A stretch of DNA of 64,000 bases, taken from contig SAQE01000021.1 in the NCBI GenBank assembly GCA_004020545.1, forward strand, positions 25,941 to 89,940. The letters run 5' to 3'. Positions 1 through 8,047 of the stretch are shown here, in pieces. The stretch is from Mesorhizobium sp. (lineage in GTDB: Bacteria; Pseudomonadota; Alphaproteobacteria; Rhizobiales; Rhizobiaceae). The notes under the pieces were generated by a model. That model was not told where the DNA came from. It made no database searches and saw only the letters and a list, made by a program, of their open reading frames with translations. The position numbers and the translations under genes were made by a program. How positions within the stretch are numbered: the stretch's first letter is position 1; every line of letters starts with the position of its first letter.

Positions 1-546
1 GATGTCGGGGAAGCGGATGTAGTGGAAGAAGCAGCGGCGCAGGAAGGCGTCCGGCAGTTCCTTCTCATTGTTCGAGGTGATGATAACGATCGGCCGGAAC
101 TCGGCGCGGATCGTCTCGCCGGTTTCGTAGACGAAGAACTCCATCCGATCGAGCTCCTGCAGGAGATCGTTGGGGAATTCGATGTCGGCCTTGTCGATCT
201 CGTCGATCAAAAGCACGACTTTTTTCGGCGCGGCGAAGGCGTCCCAAAGCTTACCGCGCTTGATGTAGTTCCTGATGTCACTGAAACGGTCGTCGCCGAG
301 CTGACTGTCGCGCAGCCGCGAGACGGCGTCATATTCATAAAGGCCCTGCTGCGCCTTGGTGGTCGACTTGACGTTCCATTCGATGAAATCCAGCCCGAGC
401 GCCGCCGCCACCTGGCGGGCGAGCTCCGTCTTGCCGGTGCCGGGCTCTCCCTTGACCAGCAAGGGCCGTTCCAGCGCGATCGCGGCGTTGACCGCCACCA
501 TCAGATCCTTCTCGGCGACGTAAGCCGCGGTGCCTTCGAAACGCAT
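1..546 (-). CDS. MoxR-family AAA ATPase, N-terminal part (runs off the left edge)
   Basis: This is the first 182 codons of a MoxR-type AAA ATPase; the rest lies outside the window. The protein starts MRFEGTAAYVA. A Walker A GEPGTGKT is at residues 33-40, a Walker B VVLLIDEIDKAD near 110, and a sensor-like IIITSNNEKELPDAFLRR near 155. MoxR ATPases act as chaperones in maturation of metalloenzymes or complexes, often beside a VWA-domain gene that would be off-window here. The ATG at 546 follows a GGGAGAAAAA ribosome binding site. The family is secure; the client protein is unknown. Confidence 0.9.
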   Translation of the reverse strand, partial: MRFEGTAAYVAEKDLMVAVNAAIALERPLLVKGEPGTGKTELARQVAAALGLDFIEWNVKSTTKAQQGLYEYDAVSRLRDSQLGDDRFSDIRNYIKRGKLWDAFAAPKKVVLLIDEIDKADIEFPNDLLQELDRMEFFVYETGETIRAEFRPIVIITSNNEKELPDAFLRRCFFHYIRFPDI

Positions 547-684
547 TTTTTCTCCCGATCGTCTGGCCGCGACCGTAAGGACGCTGCCCCGGCTGTGCAA
601 GGCGTAGCAGCGCCACACGATGCACGGCACAATTTTGCCGGTCCTTGGACGGCCGTCCTTCTGGCGCTCGGCTAACCATCGGCC

Positions 685-690
685 TATATT
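685..690 (+). promoter_or_regulatory. candidate -10 box of the 6S RNA gene
   Basis: TATATT lies about 8-10 nt before the inferred 5' end of the 6S RNA. I see no convincing -35 hexamer. Confidence 0.35.
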
Positions 691-695
691 GGCAC

Positions 696-855
696 TGGCG
701 GTCTGCGCTTCCCGGCAGGAGAAACTTATCCCCGGGGCCTTATTGATCCTTAGGGAGCTGTCCCTGGGAAGACCCGTGGGTTTTCTCACACGGCGCCCAC
801 CTACTTTGTAGGCACCCGGGATCGACCTCTCCACCGGTTGTGTGGATCGTCACTC
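696..855 (+). ncRNA. ssrS: 6S RNA
   Basis: Intergenic region that can fold as the long rod with a central bubble typical of 6S RNA. The outer stem pairs CCGG at 712-715 with CCGG at 833-836, and GGAG near 718-721 with CTCC. An inner stem pairs ATCCCCGGG near 728-736 with CCCGGGAT near 815-822. The segment ACCTACTTTGTAGGCACCCG matches my recollection of alphaproteobacterial 6S RNAs. Position also fits: ssrS commonly precedes the 5-formyl-THF cyclo-ligase gene, which starts at 935. 6S RNA binds sigma-70 RNA polymerase in stationary phase. Ends are estimated to about 10 nt. Confidence 0.85.
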
Positions 856-934
856 TCCCCATTTTGGGAGCCATGCGCTAGAAAACGTCGCTCCTAAAAC
901 TCCATCCCAATCCGACCTTTTCTAGCGTCTGCGC

Positions 935-1522
935 ATGACCTCTTCCAAAGACCTGAAAAAACATCTCCGCAAGGAAGCTTTGGCGCGCCGGGATGCGCTC
1001 GACGAATTCTGGCGGGTGGAGATCGCGCTGGAAATGGCGGAGACCGCGAAGGATCAGATCGCCGTCGAGCCCGGCCAAATCGTTTCCGGCTTCTGGCCGA
1101 TGCGCTCCGAGGTCGATGTGCGGCCGCTGATGTTCGCCTTGCGCGAAAAAGGCGCCAGGCTCTGCCTGCCGGCGATCCTCGACAAGACCACGATCGTCTT
1201 CCGCGAGCTGGTGCGCGGCGCGCCGATGGTCGAGATGGGCTTCGGCACGGTCGGGCCGCATGAGGAGGCGGAAGTGCTGGACCCGTCGATGATGCTGATA
1301 CCGCTTGCTGCCTTCGATGCGCGCGGCCATCGCATCGGCTATGGCGCCGGCTACTACGACCGGGCGATCGCCAGGCTGGCCGACAAGGGCCTGACGCCCA
1401 GGCTGATCGGCATCGCCTTCGACTGCCAGGAAGTTCCGATGGTGCCGGATGAGAACCACGACGTGATCATCCCGGAAATACTCACCGAGAGCGGGTTGCG
1501 CCGGTTCATGCCGGAATTGTAG
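935..1522 (+). CDS. fau: 5-formyltetrahydrofolate cyclo-ligase
   Basis: Catalyses ATP-dependent conversion of 5-formyl-THF to 5,10-methenyl-THF in one-carbon metabolism. The 195-residue length is normal for the family. Recognisable parts are the N-terminal basic helix (KKHLRKEALARRDAL), the substrate segment VSGFWPMRSEVD, and the C-terminal signature RIGYGAGYYDRAIA near residue 135. It lies directly downstream of 6S RNA, an arrangement conserved across proteobacteria, and may be co-transcribed with it. The ATG at 935 is the only start that keeps the whole family N-terminus. Confidence 0.93.
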   Translation: MTSSKDLKKHLRKEALARRDALDEFWRVEIALEMAETAKDQIAVEPGQIVSGFWPMRSEVDVRPLMFALREKGARLCLPAILDKTTIVFRELVRGAPMVEMGFGTVGPHEEAEVLDPSMMLIPLAAFDARGHRIGYGAGYYDRAIARLADKGLTPRLIGIAFDCQEVPMVPDENHDVIIPEILTESGLRRFMPEL

Positions 1523-1600
1523 AAAAGCGTTTGAGGAACGCATGATCTTTTGCGGAAAGTCATGCAGCTTTTACTTAGCGGGCTTTCGGCGCAGGATCGT

Positions 1601-2425
1601 ATGAGACTTCTCTTCCTCGGCGACATGGTCGGAAAAACTGGGCGCACGGCGGTGTGGGAACAACTGCCCGGGCTGATCTCCGACTTCAAGCTCGATTTCG
1701 TCATCGTCAATGGCGAGAACGCCGCCGGCGGCTTCGGCATCACCGAGGAGATCTTCCGCGAGACACTCGCGGCGGGCGCGGACGTCGTGACCACCGGCAA
1801 CCATGTCTGGGACCAGCGCGACGCGCTGGTCTTCGCGCCGCGCGAGGAACGTTTTCTGCGCCCCTCCAATTTCCCGAAAGGCACGCCGGGGCGAGGTTCG
1901 GGCGTCTACATCGCCAGGAACGGCGCGCGGGTGCTGGTCGCCAACATCATGGGACGTGTGTTCATGCATCCCGAGCTCGACGATCCGTTCCAGGCCGGCG
2001 AGCGCGAGCTTGCCGCCTGTCCGCTCGGCGAGCAGGCGGATGCGGCTGTGATCGATTTCCACGCCGAGGCGACGTCGGAAAAAATGTGCTTCGCGCATTT
2101 CGTCGACGGCCGCGCCAGCCTGGTGGTCGGCACGCACACGCATCAGCCGACCGCCGACCACCAGATCCTCAACGGCGGCACCGCCTACATCTCTGACGCG
2201 GGCATGTGCGGCGACTACGATTCCTCGCTCGGCATGGACAAGGAGGAGCCACTCAACCGCTTCCTGTCGAAAGTGCCGAAGGGCCGTTTCGAGGCAGCGA
2301 ATGGACCCGCGACCTTGTGCGGCATCGGTGTCGATATCTCCGACCGCACGGGACTTGCCGAGAAGATCGCGCCGTTTCGTCGCGGGCCGCGGCTGGAGGA
2401 AACGGCGCCATCCTTCTGGTCGTGA
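1601..2425 (+). CDS. YmdB-like metallophosphoesterase (TIGR00282 family)
   Basis: Dinuclear-metal phosphoesterase of the YmdB family; Bacillus YmdB hydrolyses cyclic nucleotides and affects RNA turnover. Metal-binding motifs are visible in order: GDMVGKTGR near residues 7-15, NGENAAGGFGIT near 37, TTGNHVWDQRD near 65, and GTHTHQPTAD near 173. The 274-residue length is typical. An upstream in-frame ATG at 1550 would add 17 unconserved residues; the ATG at 1601, after a weak AGGA, puts the first beta strand (MRLLFLGD) at the N-terminus as in relatives. It is 78 nt after the cyclo-ligase gene, possibly the same operon. Confidence 0.88.
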   Translation: MRLLFLGDMVGKTGRTAVWEQLPGLISDFKLDFVIVNGENAAGGFGITEEIFRETLAAGADVVTTGNHVWDQRDALVFAPREERFLRPSNFPKGTPGRGSGVYIARNGARVLVANIMGRVFMHPELDDPFQAGERELAACPLGEQADAAVIDFHAEATSEKMCFAHFVDGRASLVVGTHTHQPTADHQILNGGTAYISDAGMCGDYDSSLGMDKEEPLNRFLSKVPKGRFEAANGPATLCGIGVDISDRTGLAEKIAPFRRGPRLEETAPSFWS

Positions 2426-2489
2426 CATTGATATGAGCGAGGCCAGTACCTAACTGGCGACGAAACCCGCGAAAAACTGCTCCAAACAT

Positions 2490-2545
2490 TTGTTTCTACG
2501 CAATTCCGGACGGAAAACCGCAACGCACGGAATTGCTCCGGATCG
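2490..2545. repeat. RIME-like intergenic repeat, fragment (family A)
   Basis: Contains CAATTCCGGACGGAAAACCG followed by CGGAATTGCTC. The same unit recurs near 20890-20940 and 47245-47295. It lies in the 137-nt leader of the terC-like gene. Confidence 0.7.
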
Positions 2546-2562
2546 TAGAGGGGACGACCTTC

Positions 2563-3330
2563 ATGCAGCTTGTCGAATTCCTGGCGCCGCACTTCGCCTT
2601 CGTTTCCAACCCGACCGCGTGGATCGCGCTGCTGACGCTGGTGGTGCTGGAGGTGGTGCTCGGCATCGACAATTTGATCTTCATCTCGATCCTGACCAAC
2701 AAGCTGCCCGAAGCGCAGCGGGCGCGCGCGCGCAGGCTCGGCATCTCGGCGGCGCTGGTGATGCGCCTCATCCTGCTCGCCACCATTTCGGTCATCGTGC
2801 AGTTGACGGCGCCGGTGTTCACGGCGTTCGGGCATGGCTTTTCCTGGCGCGACCTGATCCTGATCGCCGGCGGCCTGTTCCTGGTCTGGAAGGCGACCAA
2901 GGAAATCCATCACACGGTCGATCCGCAGGACCATCAGGACACGATGATGGGTGAAACACTGCAGATGAGCCTGGCCGGCGCGATCTTCCAGATTCTCTTG
3001 CTCGACCTCGTCTTCTCGATCGATTCGATCATCACCGCCGTCGGCATGACCGACGAGATCGCCATCATGTATATCGCGGTGATCGTGGCGGTGAGCGCGA
3101 TGATGCTGGCGGCGACGCCGCTCGCCAATTTCATCGCCAGGAATCCCACAATCGTCATGCTGGCGCTGGGCTTCCTGCTGATGATCGGCATGACGCTGAT
3201 TGCCGACGGCATGGGCTACCACGTGCCCAAGGGCTACATCTACGCCGCCATGGGTTTCTCGGCGCTGGTCGAGGGCCTCAACATGCTGGCGCGGCAGCGC
3301 AGGAGGCAGAGGTCCGGCGAAGGGCATTGA
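2563..3330 (+). CDS. TerC family integral membrane protein
   Basis: A 255-residue multi-pass inner-membrane protein of the TerC/YkoY/YoaE family, linked in other bacteria to tellurite resistance or Mn2+ export. Seven to eight hydrophobic helices are evident. Family motifs with membrane-embedded acidic residues are [16 protein letters not shown] near residues 25-40 and [16 protein letters not shown] near 147-162. The ATG at 2563 follows GAGGGG; an in-frame ATG at 2533 lacks a ribosome binding site. I saw no yybP-ykoY (Mn) riboswitch in the leader, which holds a repeat fragment instead. Confidence 0.88.
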   Translation: MQLVEFLAPHFAFVSNPTAWIALLTLVVLEVVLGIDNLIFISILTNKLPEAQRARARRLGISAALVMRLILLATISVIVQLTAPVFTAFGHGFSWRDLILIAGGLFLVWKATKEIHHTVDPQDHQDTMMGETLQMSLAGAIFQILLLDLVFSIDSIITAVGMTDEIAIMYIAVIVAVSAMMLAATPLANFIARNPTIVMLALGFLLMIGMTLIADGMGYHVPKGYIYAAMGFSALVEGLNMLARQRRRQRSGEGH

Positions 3331-3336
3331 GACGCA

Positions 3337-3798
3337 TCACGACAGGCCCTTGGGGTGACGATCGCCGATCAGGCCGAGCGTCAGCCCCTGTTCCAGCCAC
3401 GCCTTGGCGCCGGCCAGCACCAGCGAGAAGCCGCCGGTCGAGTCGATCGCCTGGCCGACCTGTTCGTCGCCGGAGCCGGCGAAGCCGAAATTGCGGACTT
3501 CGAGGAAGGTCGCGTCGCCTGGCATCGCGGTGAAGGTCCAGACCGCCGTGGTCGGCGGCTCGCTCCATAGCATGGCGATCTTTTCGTTGGGAACAATCTC
3601 GCTGACCTCGACCTTTGTCGAGGCACCGTACATGCGCCACTCCCACTGAACCGGCTTGCCACCGTCCAACCGGCCGCTGGAATGCGTGAACCAGAACTTC
3701 GTCGTGATTGCCGGATCGACGATCGCCTCAAAGACTTCGGCAACGGGCCGGCGGATCAGCATGCCGGCTTCGGCGATCGGGGCTTGGTTGAGTTCCAC
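3337..3798 (-). CDS. SRPBCC (AHSA1-type START) domain protein
   Basis: 153 residues forming one SRPBCC/AHSA1 ligand-binding fold: N-terminal strand MLIRRPVAEVFEAIVDP, central WEWRMYG and WSEPPTTAVWTF strands, and a long C-terminal helix (GGFSLVLAGAKAWLEQG). Such small START-like proteins bind hydrophobic ligands; the ligand is unknown. It is the distal gene of a leftward cluster (SRPBCC 4237-4719, VOC 3818-4207, this one) controlled by the divergent ArsR gene at 4771. Confidence 0.85.
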   Translation of the reverse strand: MELNQAPIAEAGMLIRRPVAEVFEAIVDPAITTKFWFTHSSGRLDGGKPVQWEWRMYGASTKVEVSEIVPNEKIAMLWSEPPTTAVWTFTAMPGDATFLEVRNFGFAGSGDEQVGQAIDSTGGFSLVLAGAKAWLEQGLTLGLIGDRHPKGLS

Positions 3799-3817
3799 GA
3801 CATTCTCCTCGAATTGC

Positions 3818-4207
3818 TCAGGGCAGGTTGATCTGCCAGGAGACGCCGAACCTGTCGTTGAGCCAGGCGAAACGTTGGCTGAAGCCGTAATTGCCGGTCG
3901 GCATCAGGAACGAACCGTCCTTGGACAGAACGTCGATGATGCGGTCCTGTTCCTCGTCGGACGAACAGTCGACAAAGAACCAGAATGACGGCGTGAAGGT
4001 GAAAGCGTGATGCACCGGGCTGTTGAAGATCATGACCTCCTGGCCGCCGATGGACGCGCGGGCCAGCTTGACCGTTCCTTCGGGCCCGTCCTCGCCCGCG
4101 CCGTAGCGCGTAACGTCGAGGACGCTGCTCCCCGGAACAGTCTCGCAATAGAGGGCCATGGCCTCCTCGGCCCGGCCTTCGAACATCAGGAACGGGGTTA
4201 CTTTCAC
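3818..4207 (-). CDS. VOC family protein (PhnB/3-demethylubiquinone methyltransferase-like)
   Basis: 129-residue protein of the vicinal-oxygen-chelate superfamily. It opens VKVTPFLMFEGRAEEAMALY and ends NYGFSQRFAWLNDRFGVSWQ, the usual borders of PhnB-like VOC proteins. The start is GTG at 4207, preceded by a strong AGGGAGGA; no ATG fits as well. Metal-ligand positions are poorly conserved in this subgroup, so catalysis cannot be asserted. It sits between two SRPBCC genes, a common partnership under ArsR control. Confidence 0.85.
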   Translation of the reverse strand: MKVTPFLMFEGRAEEAMALYCETVPGSSVLDVTRYGAGEDGPEGTVKLARASIGGQEVMIFNSPVHHAFTFTPSFWFFVDCSSDEEQDRIIDVLSKDGSFLMPTGNYGFSQRFAWLNDRFGVSWQINLP

Positions 4208-4236
4208 TGCAGTCCTCCCTGGCTCCGAGATTGGGC

Positions 4237-4719
4237 TCAGATGTTGGTTTCGTTGGCGGGCTCGCCCTTCATCTCGGCGCGATAGTAGCCGTCGCGCAGG
4301 GTGATGCCGTATTCGAGATAGGCCTTCATGCAGGCGAGCATCTGCGACCAGCCCTCGCAATTGAGGTAGGACTTCTTCAGGCCGGCTTCGCCTTCGCGCC
4401 AGCCGCTTTCGGCGATGGTGACGAAGGTGCCGCCGTCATCCAATGGCTCGAAATTCATCTCGATGCGGGTCTTGTAGGCCGGCTTGCCCTCGGCATCGGT
4501 CGCGTCCCAGCGCAGCACGATGCGCTTGTCCTTGGTCACCTCGTCAACCTCCACAGGCACGGTCTTCCACCAGGTCACGGTGGTGCCGGGAACGAGCGGC
4601 GCGGAGGCTCCGCCGATGGTGGTGAAGTAACCGCTGAGCTTCGTCGGATTGACCACGGCGTCGAAGACCTCGGCGACCGGTTTGCCGATGCGACCGGAAA
4701 TCCTGAATCCAAGGGACAT
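4237..4719 (-). CDS. SRPBCC (AHSA1-type START) domain protein
   Basis: 160 residues, one SRPBCC domain: FRISGRIGKPVAEVFDAVVNP at the N-terminus and a C-terminal helix around GWSQMLACMKAYLEYG. It is the first gene of the leftward cluster facing arsR. The ATG at 4719 lies 8 nt from a strong AAGGAAGGAG; an in-frame GTG at 4725 lies only 2 nt from it and is less likely. The promoter must lie in the 51-nt gap to arsR, which holds the palindrome at 4753-4772. Confidence 0.86.
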   Translation of the reverse strand: MSLGFRISGRIGKPVAEVFDAVVNPTKLSGYFTTIGGASAPLVPGTTVTWWKTVPVEVDEVTKDKRIVLRWDATDAEGKPAYKTRIEMNFEPLDDGGTFVTIAESGWREGEAGLKKSYLNCEGWSQMLACMKAYLEYGITLRDGYYRAEMKGEPANETNI

Positions 4720-4752
4720 ATCCACAGCTCCTTCCTTGCTGGTTCAAACGAT

Positions 4753-4772
4753 ATGTTATAGAAATATAACAT
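4753..4772. promoter_or_regulatory. ArsR-type operator palindrome
   Basis: Perfect inverted repeat ATGTTATA-GAAA-TATAACAT. It lies between the divergent SRPBCC gene and arsR, and its right arm overlaps the arsR start codon (ATG 4771-4773). AT-rich palindromes of this size are typical ArsR-family operators, so both directions are probably repressed from here. Confidence 0.75.
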
Positions 4773-5094
4773 GTCAAGTCACGCCGCAGACGATCATGTT
4801 TTCAAGGCCTTGGCGCACCCCCGACGGCGAGAGCTGCTTGATCGGCTGAAGGATCAGCCGCAGACCACCGGCGCGCTCTGCGAGGCATTTCCGGACATGG
4901 ATCGCTGCACCGTGATGATGCACCTGAAGGTGCTCGAAGAGGCCGATCTGGTCGTGGCGCGGCGCGAGGGGCGCGAGCGCTGGAACCATCTCAACGCGCT
5001 GCCGATCAAGCAGATCCACGACCGCTGGATCAGCCAGTATGCCGGCCACGCGATCACCATCCTCGACCGGCTCAAATCCAATCTGGAGGGTTGA
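4771..5094 (+). CDS. ArsR-family winged-helix regulator
   Basis: 107-residue ArsR/SmtB-like regulator. The winged helix spans about residues 8-85: DHVFKALAHPRRRELLDRL, then the recognition region DMDRCTVMMHLKVLEEADLV and the wing RREGRERWNHLN. I see no metal-binding CxC motif, so the signal is probably not a metal. It is paired divergently with SRPBCC/VOC genes, the common ArsR-SRPBCC module. The start codon lies within the operator and has no upstream Shine-Dalgarno, which suggests a leaderless or very short-leader mRNA and tight autoregulation. Confidence 0.9.
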   Translation: MSSHAADDHVFKALAHPRRRELLDRLKDQPQTTGALCEAFPDMDRCTVMMHLKVLEEADLVVARREGRERWNHLNALPIKQIHDRWISQYAGHAITILDRLKSNLEG

Positions 5095-5249
5095 TCCGGT
5101 CCGGGCCAGACACATGCCAGGCTGCCTTGACACCAGGCCGACGGCGCGGCTGGACGAATTGAGCCGATTTATCTATAAGCCGGCCATTCCGACAGAGAGC
5201 GCCGCATGCCTTCGCAGGCATGGCCCAGACGTTCTGGAAATTTGAATTC

Positions 5250-5296
5250 GAGCATTTTGCCGATGCCGGGTCATCGCGCCCGGGCGAAAAATGCTC
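5250..5296. repeat. intergenic palindrome before yebC
   Basis: Inverted repeat GAGCATTTT (5250-5258) / AAAATGCTC (5288-5296), with an inner CCGGG/CCCGG stem. It ends in CTAG like other rhizobial intergenic repeats and sits about 24 nt before yebC. Confidence 0.6.
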
Positions 5297-5319
5297 TAGC
5301 CGAACACGACAGGGGTGCC

Positions 5320-6069
5320 ATGGCTGGCCATTCACAGTTCAAGAACATCATGCACCGCAAGGGCCGTCAGGACGCGGTGCGGTCGAAAATGTTTTCCAAG
5401 CTGGCGCGCGAAATAACCGTCGCCGCCAAGACCGGCACGCCGGATCCGGCGATGAACCCGCGGCTGCGCCTTGCCGTGCAGAACGCCAAGGCGGTGTCGA
5501 TGCCGAAGGACAACATCCAGCGCGCCATCAATAAGGCTTCCGCCGGCGACGGCGAAAACTACGAAGCCGTGCGCTACGAGGGCTACGGCCCGGGCGGTGT
5601 GGCGCTGATCGTCGAGGCGCTGACCGACAACCGCAACCGCTCGGCCTCGAACGTGCGCGCCGCCTTCACCAAGGCCGGCGGGGCGCTCGGCGAAACCGGA
5701 TCGGTGTCGTTCATGTGGAACCGGGTTGGCGAGATCTACTATCCGGCCTCGGCCGGTGACGCCGACAAGGTGATGGAAGCCGCGATCGAAGCCGGCGCGG
5801 ACGACGTGGAGTCGGACGAGGAAGGCCACACCATCTACTGCAGCTTCGAGAATCTCGGCGACGTGTCGAAGTCGCTCGAAGTCGCGCTCGGCGAAGCGGA
5901 ATCGGTGAAGCCGATCTGGCAGCCGCAGAACAATGTCCCGGTCGACGAAGAGCGGGCGCAGTCGCTGATGAAGCTCGTCGCCACCCTCGAGGACGACGAC
6001 GACGTGCAGAGCGTCTACGCCAATTTCGAGGTCGACGACGAGACGATGGCCAAGCTCAGCGCGGCCTGA
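5320..6069 (+). CDS. yebC: YebC/PmpR family DNA-binding regulator / translation factor
   Basis: 249-residue YebC family protein starting [18 protein letters not shown], the invariant family N-terminus. Further signatures are [25 protein letters not shown] near residue 45 and [22 protein letters not shown] near 90. Homologues act as transcriptional regulators and, in some bacteria, relieve ribosome stalling. The ATG at 5320 is chosen because upstream in-frame starts (from 5206) add unconserved residues. It is often near ruvCAB in other bacteria, but here ruvC is 18 kb away. Confidence 0.95.
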   Translation: MAGHSQFKNIMHRKGRQDAVRSKMFSKLAREITVAAKTGTPDPAMNPRLRLAVQNAKAVSMPKDNIQRAINKASAGDGENYEAVRYEGYGPGGVALIVEALTDNRNRSASNVRAAFTKAGGALGETGSVSFMWNRVGEIYYPASAGDADKVMEAAIEAGADDVESDEEGHTIYCSFENLGDVSKSLEVALGEAESVKPIWQPQNNVPVDEERAQSLMKLVATLEDDDDVQSVYANFEVDDETMAKLSAA

Positions 6070-6087
6070 CCGGCCGCGCGATCCGAT

Positions 6088-6399
6088 ATGAACGAGAAGC
6101 CGCTTCCGACCATCCGCATCACCTATTGCACGCAATGCCTGTGGCTGCTGCGTGCCGGCTGGATGGCGCAGGAATTGCTCTCGACCTTCGGCACCGATCT
6201 CGGCGAGGTGACGCTGGTGCCGGGCACCGGCGGCATCTTCACCATTTCCTGCAACGATCAGCTTATCTGGGAGCGCAAGCGCGACGGCGGTTTTCCGGAC
6301 GCGGCGAAGCTCAAGCAGCTGGTGCGCGATGTCATCGACCCGGATCGCGATCTTGGTCATGCCGACCGCAAGACGCACAAGAAGACAGACCCCGCCTGA
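6088..6399 (+). CDS. SelT/SelW/SelH (Rdx) family thioredoxin-fold protein
   Basis: 103 residues with the family motif RITYCTQCLWLLRAGWMAQEL. The CxxC at residues 14-17 replaces the CxxU of eukaryotic selenoproteins. A second family segment is PGTGGIFTISCNDQLIWERKRDGGFPDAAKLKQLVRD. It is a predicted redox-active protein of unknown client, 18 nt after yebC, so the two are likely co-transcribed and end at the terminator at 6410. Confidence 0.85.
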   Translation: MNEKPLPTIRITYCTQCLWLLRAGWMAQELLSTFGTDLGEVTLVPGTGGIFTISCNDQLIWERKRDGGFPDAAKLKQLVRDVIDPDRDLGHADRKTHKKTDPA

Positions 6400-6409
6400 G
6401 TGAACTGAT

Positions 6410-6443
6410 CCCCCGAAAGTTGGACACAACCTTCGGGGGTTTT
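6410..6443 (+). terminator. intrinsic terminator after yebC operon
   Basis: Stem CCCCCGAA (6410-6417) / TTCGGGGG (6432-6439), with an inner GTTG/CAAC extension, followed by a T tract. Confidence 0.85.
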
Positions 6444-6462
6444 GCATTGCGGAGTGCTGTCT

Positions 6463-6939
6463 TCAGATCAAAGCCATGATGAAGCAGGCCATTGCCACGA
6501 CCGCGGTGATGGTGCGGACGTGGTTCCACATCACCCAGTCGCTCAGATAGTTCGTCCAGACCGCGGCGCCGTTCGCGCTCGCCGGATCGACGGCGGCGAG
6601 CGCGTCGTTGAGCGGCACGTTGAAGACCATGGTCACGATCGGGTTGCCGATAAGGTAGATCACGGCGCCGGCAAGCAGCCAGTACGCGCCCGGCTGGCCC
6701 CAGCCCATGAGGGCGCCGGCAATCAGCGCCAGGCAGATGAGCCCGGTGCCGAACAGCGCCGTCATGAAGGTCGGCGTGATTACGGTGATGTTGATCGAGT
6801 TCATCGCCGCGATGCCGCCCGCCGCAGGCAGCCGGGCAAGTGCGGGCATGACGAAGTTAGAGAAGGCGAAGAAGACGCCGCCGACCACGCCGGAACCGAT
6901 CGCGGCGATAAAAATGAGGGTGGGAAGAAGTTTCATCAT
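6463..6939 (-). CDS. DUF1772 (anthrone oxygenase-like) membrane protein
   Basis: 158-residue four-helix membrane protein of the DUF1772 family. Hydrophobic segments are near residues 5-28, 50-75, 78-100 and 138-158. The motif FFAFSNFVMPALARLP near 24 and the conserved VPLNDALAA near 108 are typical. Function is unknown in bacteria. The ATG at 6939 follows GGGAGC; earlier in-frame ATGs have no ribosome binding site. It is divergent from a TetR regulator, which probably controls it. Confidence 0.85.
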   Translation of the reverse strand: MMKLLPTLIFIAAIGSGVVGGVFFAFSNFVMPALARLPAAGGIAAMNSINITVITPTFMTALFGTGLICLALIAGALMGWGQPGAYWLLAGAVIYLIGNPIVTMVFNVPLNDALAAVDPASANGAAVWTNYLSDWVMWNHVRTITAVVAMACFIMALI

Positions 6940-7069
6940 GTCGGTTGCTCCCGTTTCGGTTAGCGCGAAGTGGTTTTTCAAAACATGAGGAATGTTCACA
7001 TTTGCAGAACGTGATAAACCCTCATATCTTGCGAGTCAAGCCGTTTCGAGAACCGAATTGGAGCTGGCC

Positions 7070-7711
7070 ATGGAAGACAAAGCCGCCGGGAGTGCCGATC
7101 AGGCCGCGATTGCTTCGCCGCGGCGGGCGCCGACTCAGCAGCGCAGCCGCGAACGGGTCGAGCGCATGCTGTCCGCTGCCTCTGCGCTGATTGCCGAGCA
7201 GGGCAGCGACGCCATGCGCATGGGCGAAGTGGCGGAAAGGGCGGGGGTTTCGATCGGCTCGCTCTACCAGTTCTTTCCGGACAAGCGGGCGATCGTCTGG
7301 GCGCTGGCCGAGCGCTATACCGCCGAAAGCCAGGCCTGCATCGCGTCGGCGCTGAAGGATGTCGGCGACGCCGAAGCCCTCAGCCAAGCGTTTTCGGAAC
7401 TGGTCGACATCTATTACCGGCTGTTCCTGGCCGAACCGGTGATGCGCGACATTTGGTCGGGCACGCAGGCCGACAAGGCGCTGCGCGAACTTGAGCTCGC
7501 CGACAGCCGCGCCAATGCCGAATTCCTCGTCGCGGTGCTGAAGCGGCTGCGTCCCGATGCCGATCCGGTCGCACTGGAGACGACGGCATTCCTCGTCTGG
7601 CAGATGGGCGAGGCGGCCATGCGGCTGGCCATCTCCGTCGATCGCGAGGAAGGCGACAGGCTGGTCGCGGCTTACAAGCGCATGGCGCTGAGGGAGCTGG
7701 TGGGCGCGTGA
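7070..7711 (+). CDS. TetR family transcriptional regulator
   Basis: 213-residue TetR regulator. The helix-turn-helix is at about residues 20-70: TQQRSRERVERMLSAASAL, then MRMGEVAERAGVSIGSLYQFF, the classic recognition helix. The C-terminal ligand/dimer domain is unspecific. The ATG at 7070 follows GGAG. The divergent DUF1772 gene is the likely target. A weak AACAT/ATGTT inverted repeat at 6982-6996 lies in the shared promoter region. Confidence 0.92.
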   Translation: MEDKAAGSADQAAIASPRRAPTQQRSRERVERMLSAASALIAEQGSDAMRMGEVAERAGVSIGSLYQFFPDKRAIVWALAERYTAESQACIASALKDVGDAEALSQAFSELVDIYYRLFLAEPVMRDIWSGTQADKALRELELADSRANAEFLVAVLKRLRPDADPVALETTAFLVWQMGEAAMRLAISVDREEGDRLVAAYKRMALRELVGA

Positions 7712-7737
7712 GCGGTTTGCGAAGCCGCCGGCGAGAG

Positions 7738-7800
7738 CGCCCTCTCCCCGTCACTATACGGGGAGAGGATGCAGGCAAGCAGGTGAGGGGCAGCACCACC
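7738..7800. repeat. CTCCCCG/CGGGGAG palindromic intergenic repeat (family C), copy 1
   Basis: Contains CTCTCCCCG-TCACTATA-CGGGGAGAG, then GCAGGTGAGGGGCAGC. It is inverted relative to the copy at 7912. The gap 7712-8047 holds only these two repeats and the rpmE terminator. Confidence 0.75.
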
Positions 7801-7911
7801 CTATGTTATTGGTGTTGCTCTAAAAATGCACCGCTACCGAATTTCGATATTTGGCGTCGCCTTTGTTGCGAAAAGCGCGCCTCCAGCGGCCTGTTTGCCG
7901 ATGACTAACTT

Positions 7912-7982
7912 GCCGACGCCGGCGCTGCCCCTCATCCGCCCTTCGGGCACCTTCTCCCCGTATAGAGACGGGGAGAAGGAAG
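7912..7982. repeat. CTCCCCG/CGGGGAG palindromic intergenic repeat (family C), copy 2
   Basis: GCTGCCCCTCATCCGCCC-TTCGGGC, then CTTCTCCCCGTATA...CGGGGAGAAGG. It forms an inverted pair with 7738-7800; similar units occur near 39003 and, more diverged, near 56141. Confidence 0.75.
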
Positions 7983-7994
7983 CTGTAGGCCAAC

Positions 7995-8022
7995 AAAAAA
8001 CCCGCCACGAGGGCGGGTTTTT
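7995..8022 (-). terminator. intrinsic terminator of rpmE
   Basis: On the minus strand: CCCGCC-CTCGT-GGCGGG followed by a T run, 26 nt beyond the rpmE stop codon. Confidence 0.85.
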
Positions 8023-8047
8023 GATCTGCGACAAAGCGGATAAGACC

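Noticed and set aside
855-870. Terminator of 6S RNA (CTCCC/GGGAG)
   Set aside because: The stem is short and has no T run after it; 6S ends are usually processed, so I did not call it.
2426-2562. yybP-ykoY manganese riboswitch before the TerC gene
   Set aside because: Consensus aptamer blocks are not visible; the leader holds a family A repeat fragment.
2215-3327. Long minus-strand frame opposite ymdB-like and terC-like genes
   Set aside because: Same antisense effect of codon bias; translation is rich in His/Arg/Gln and spans two clear genes on the other strand.
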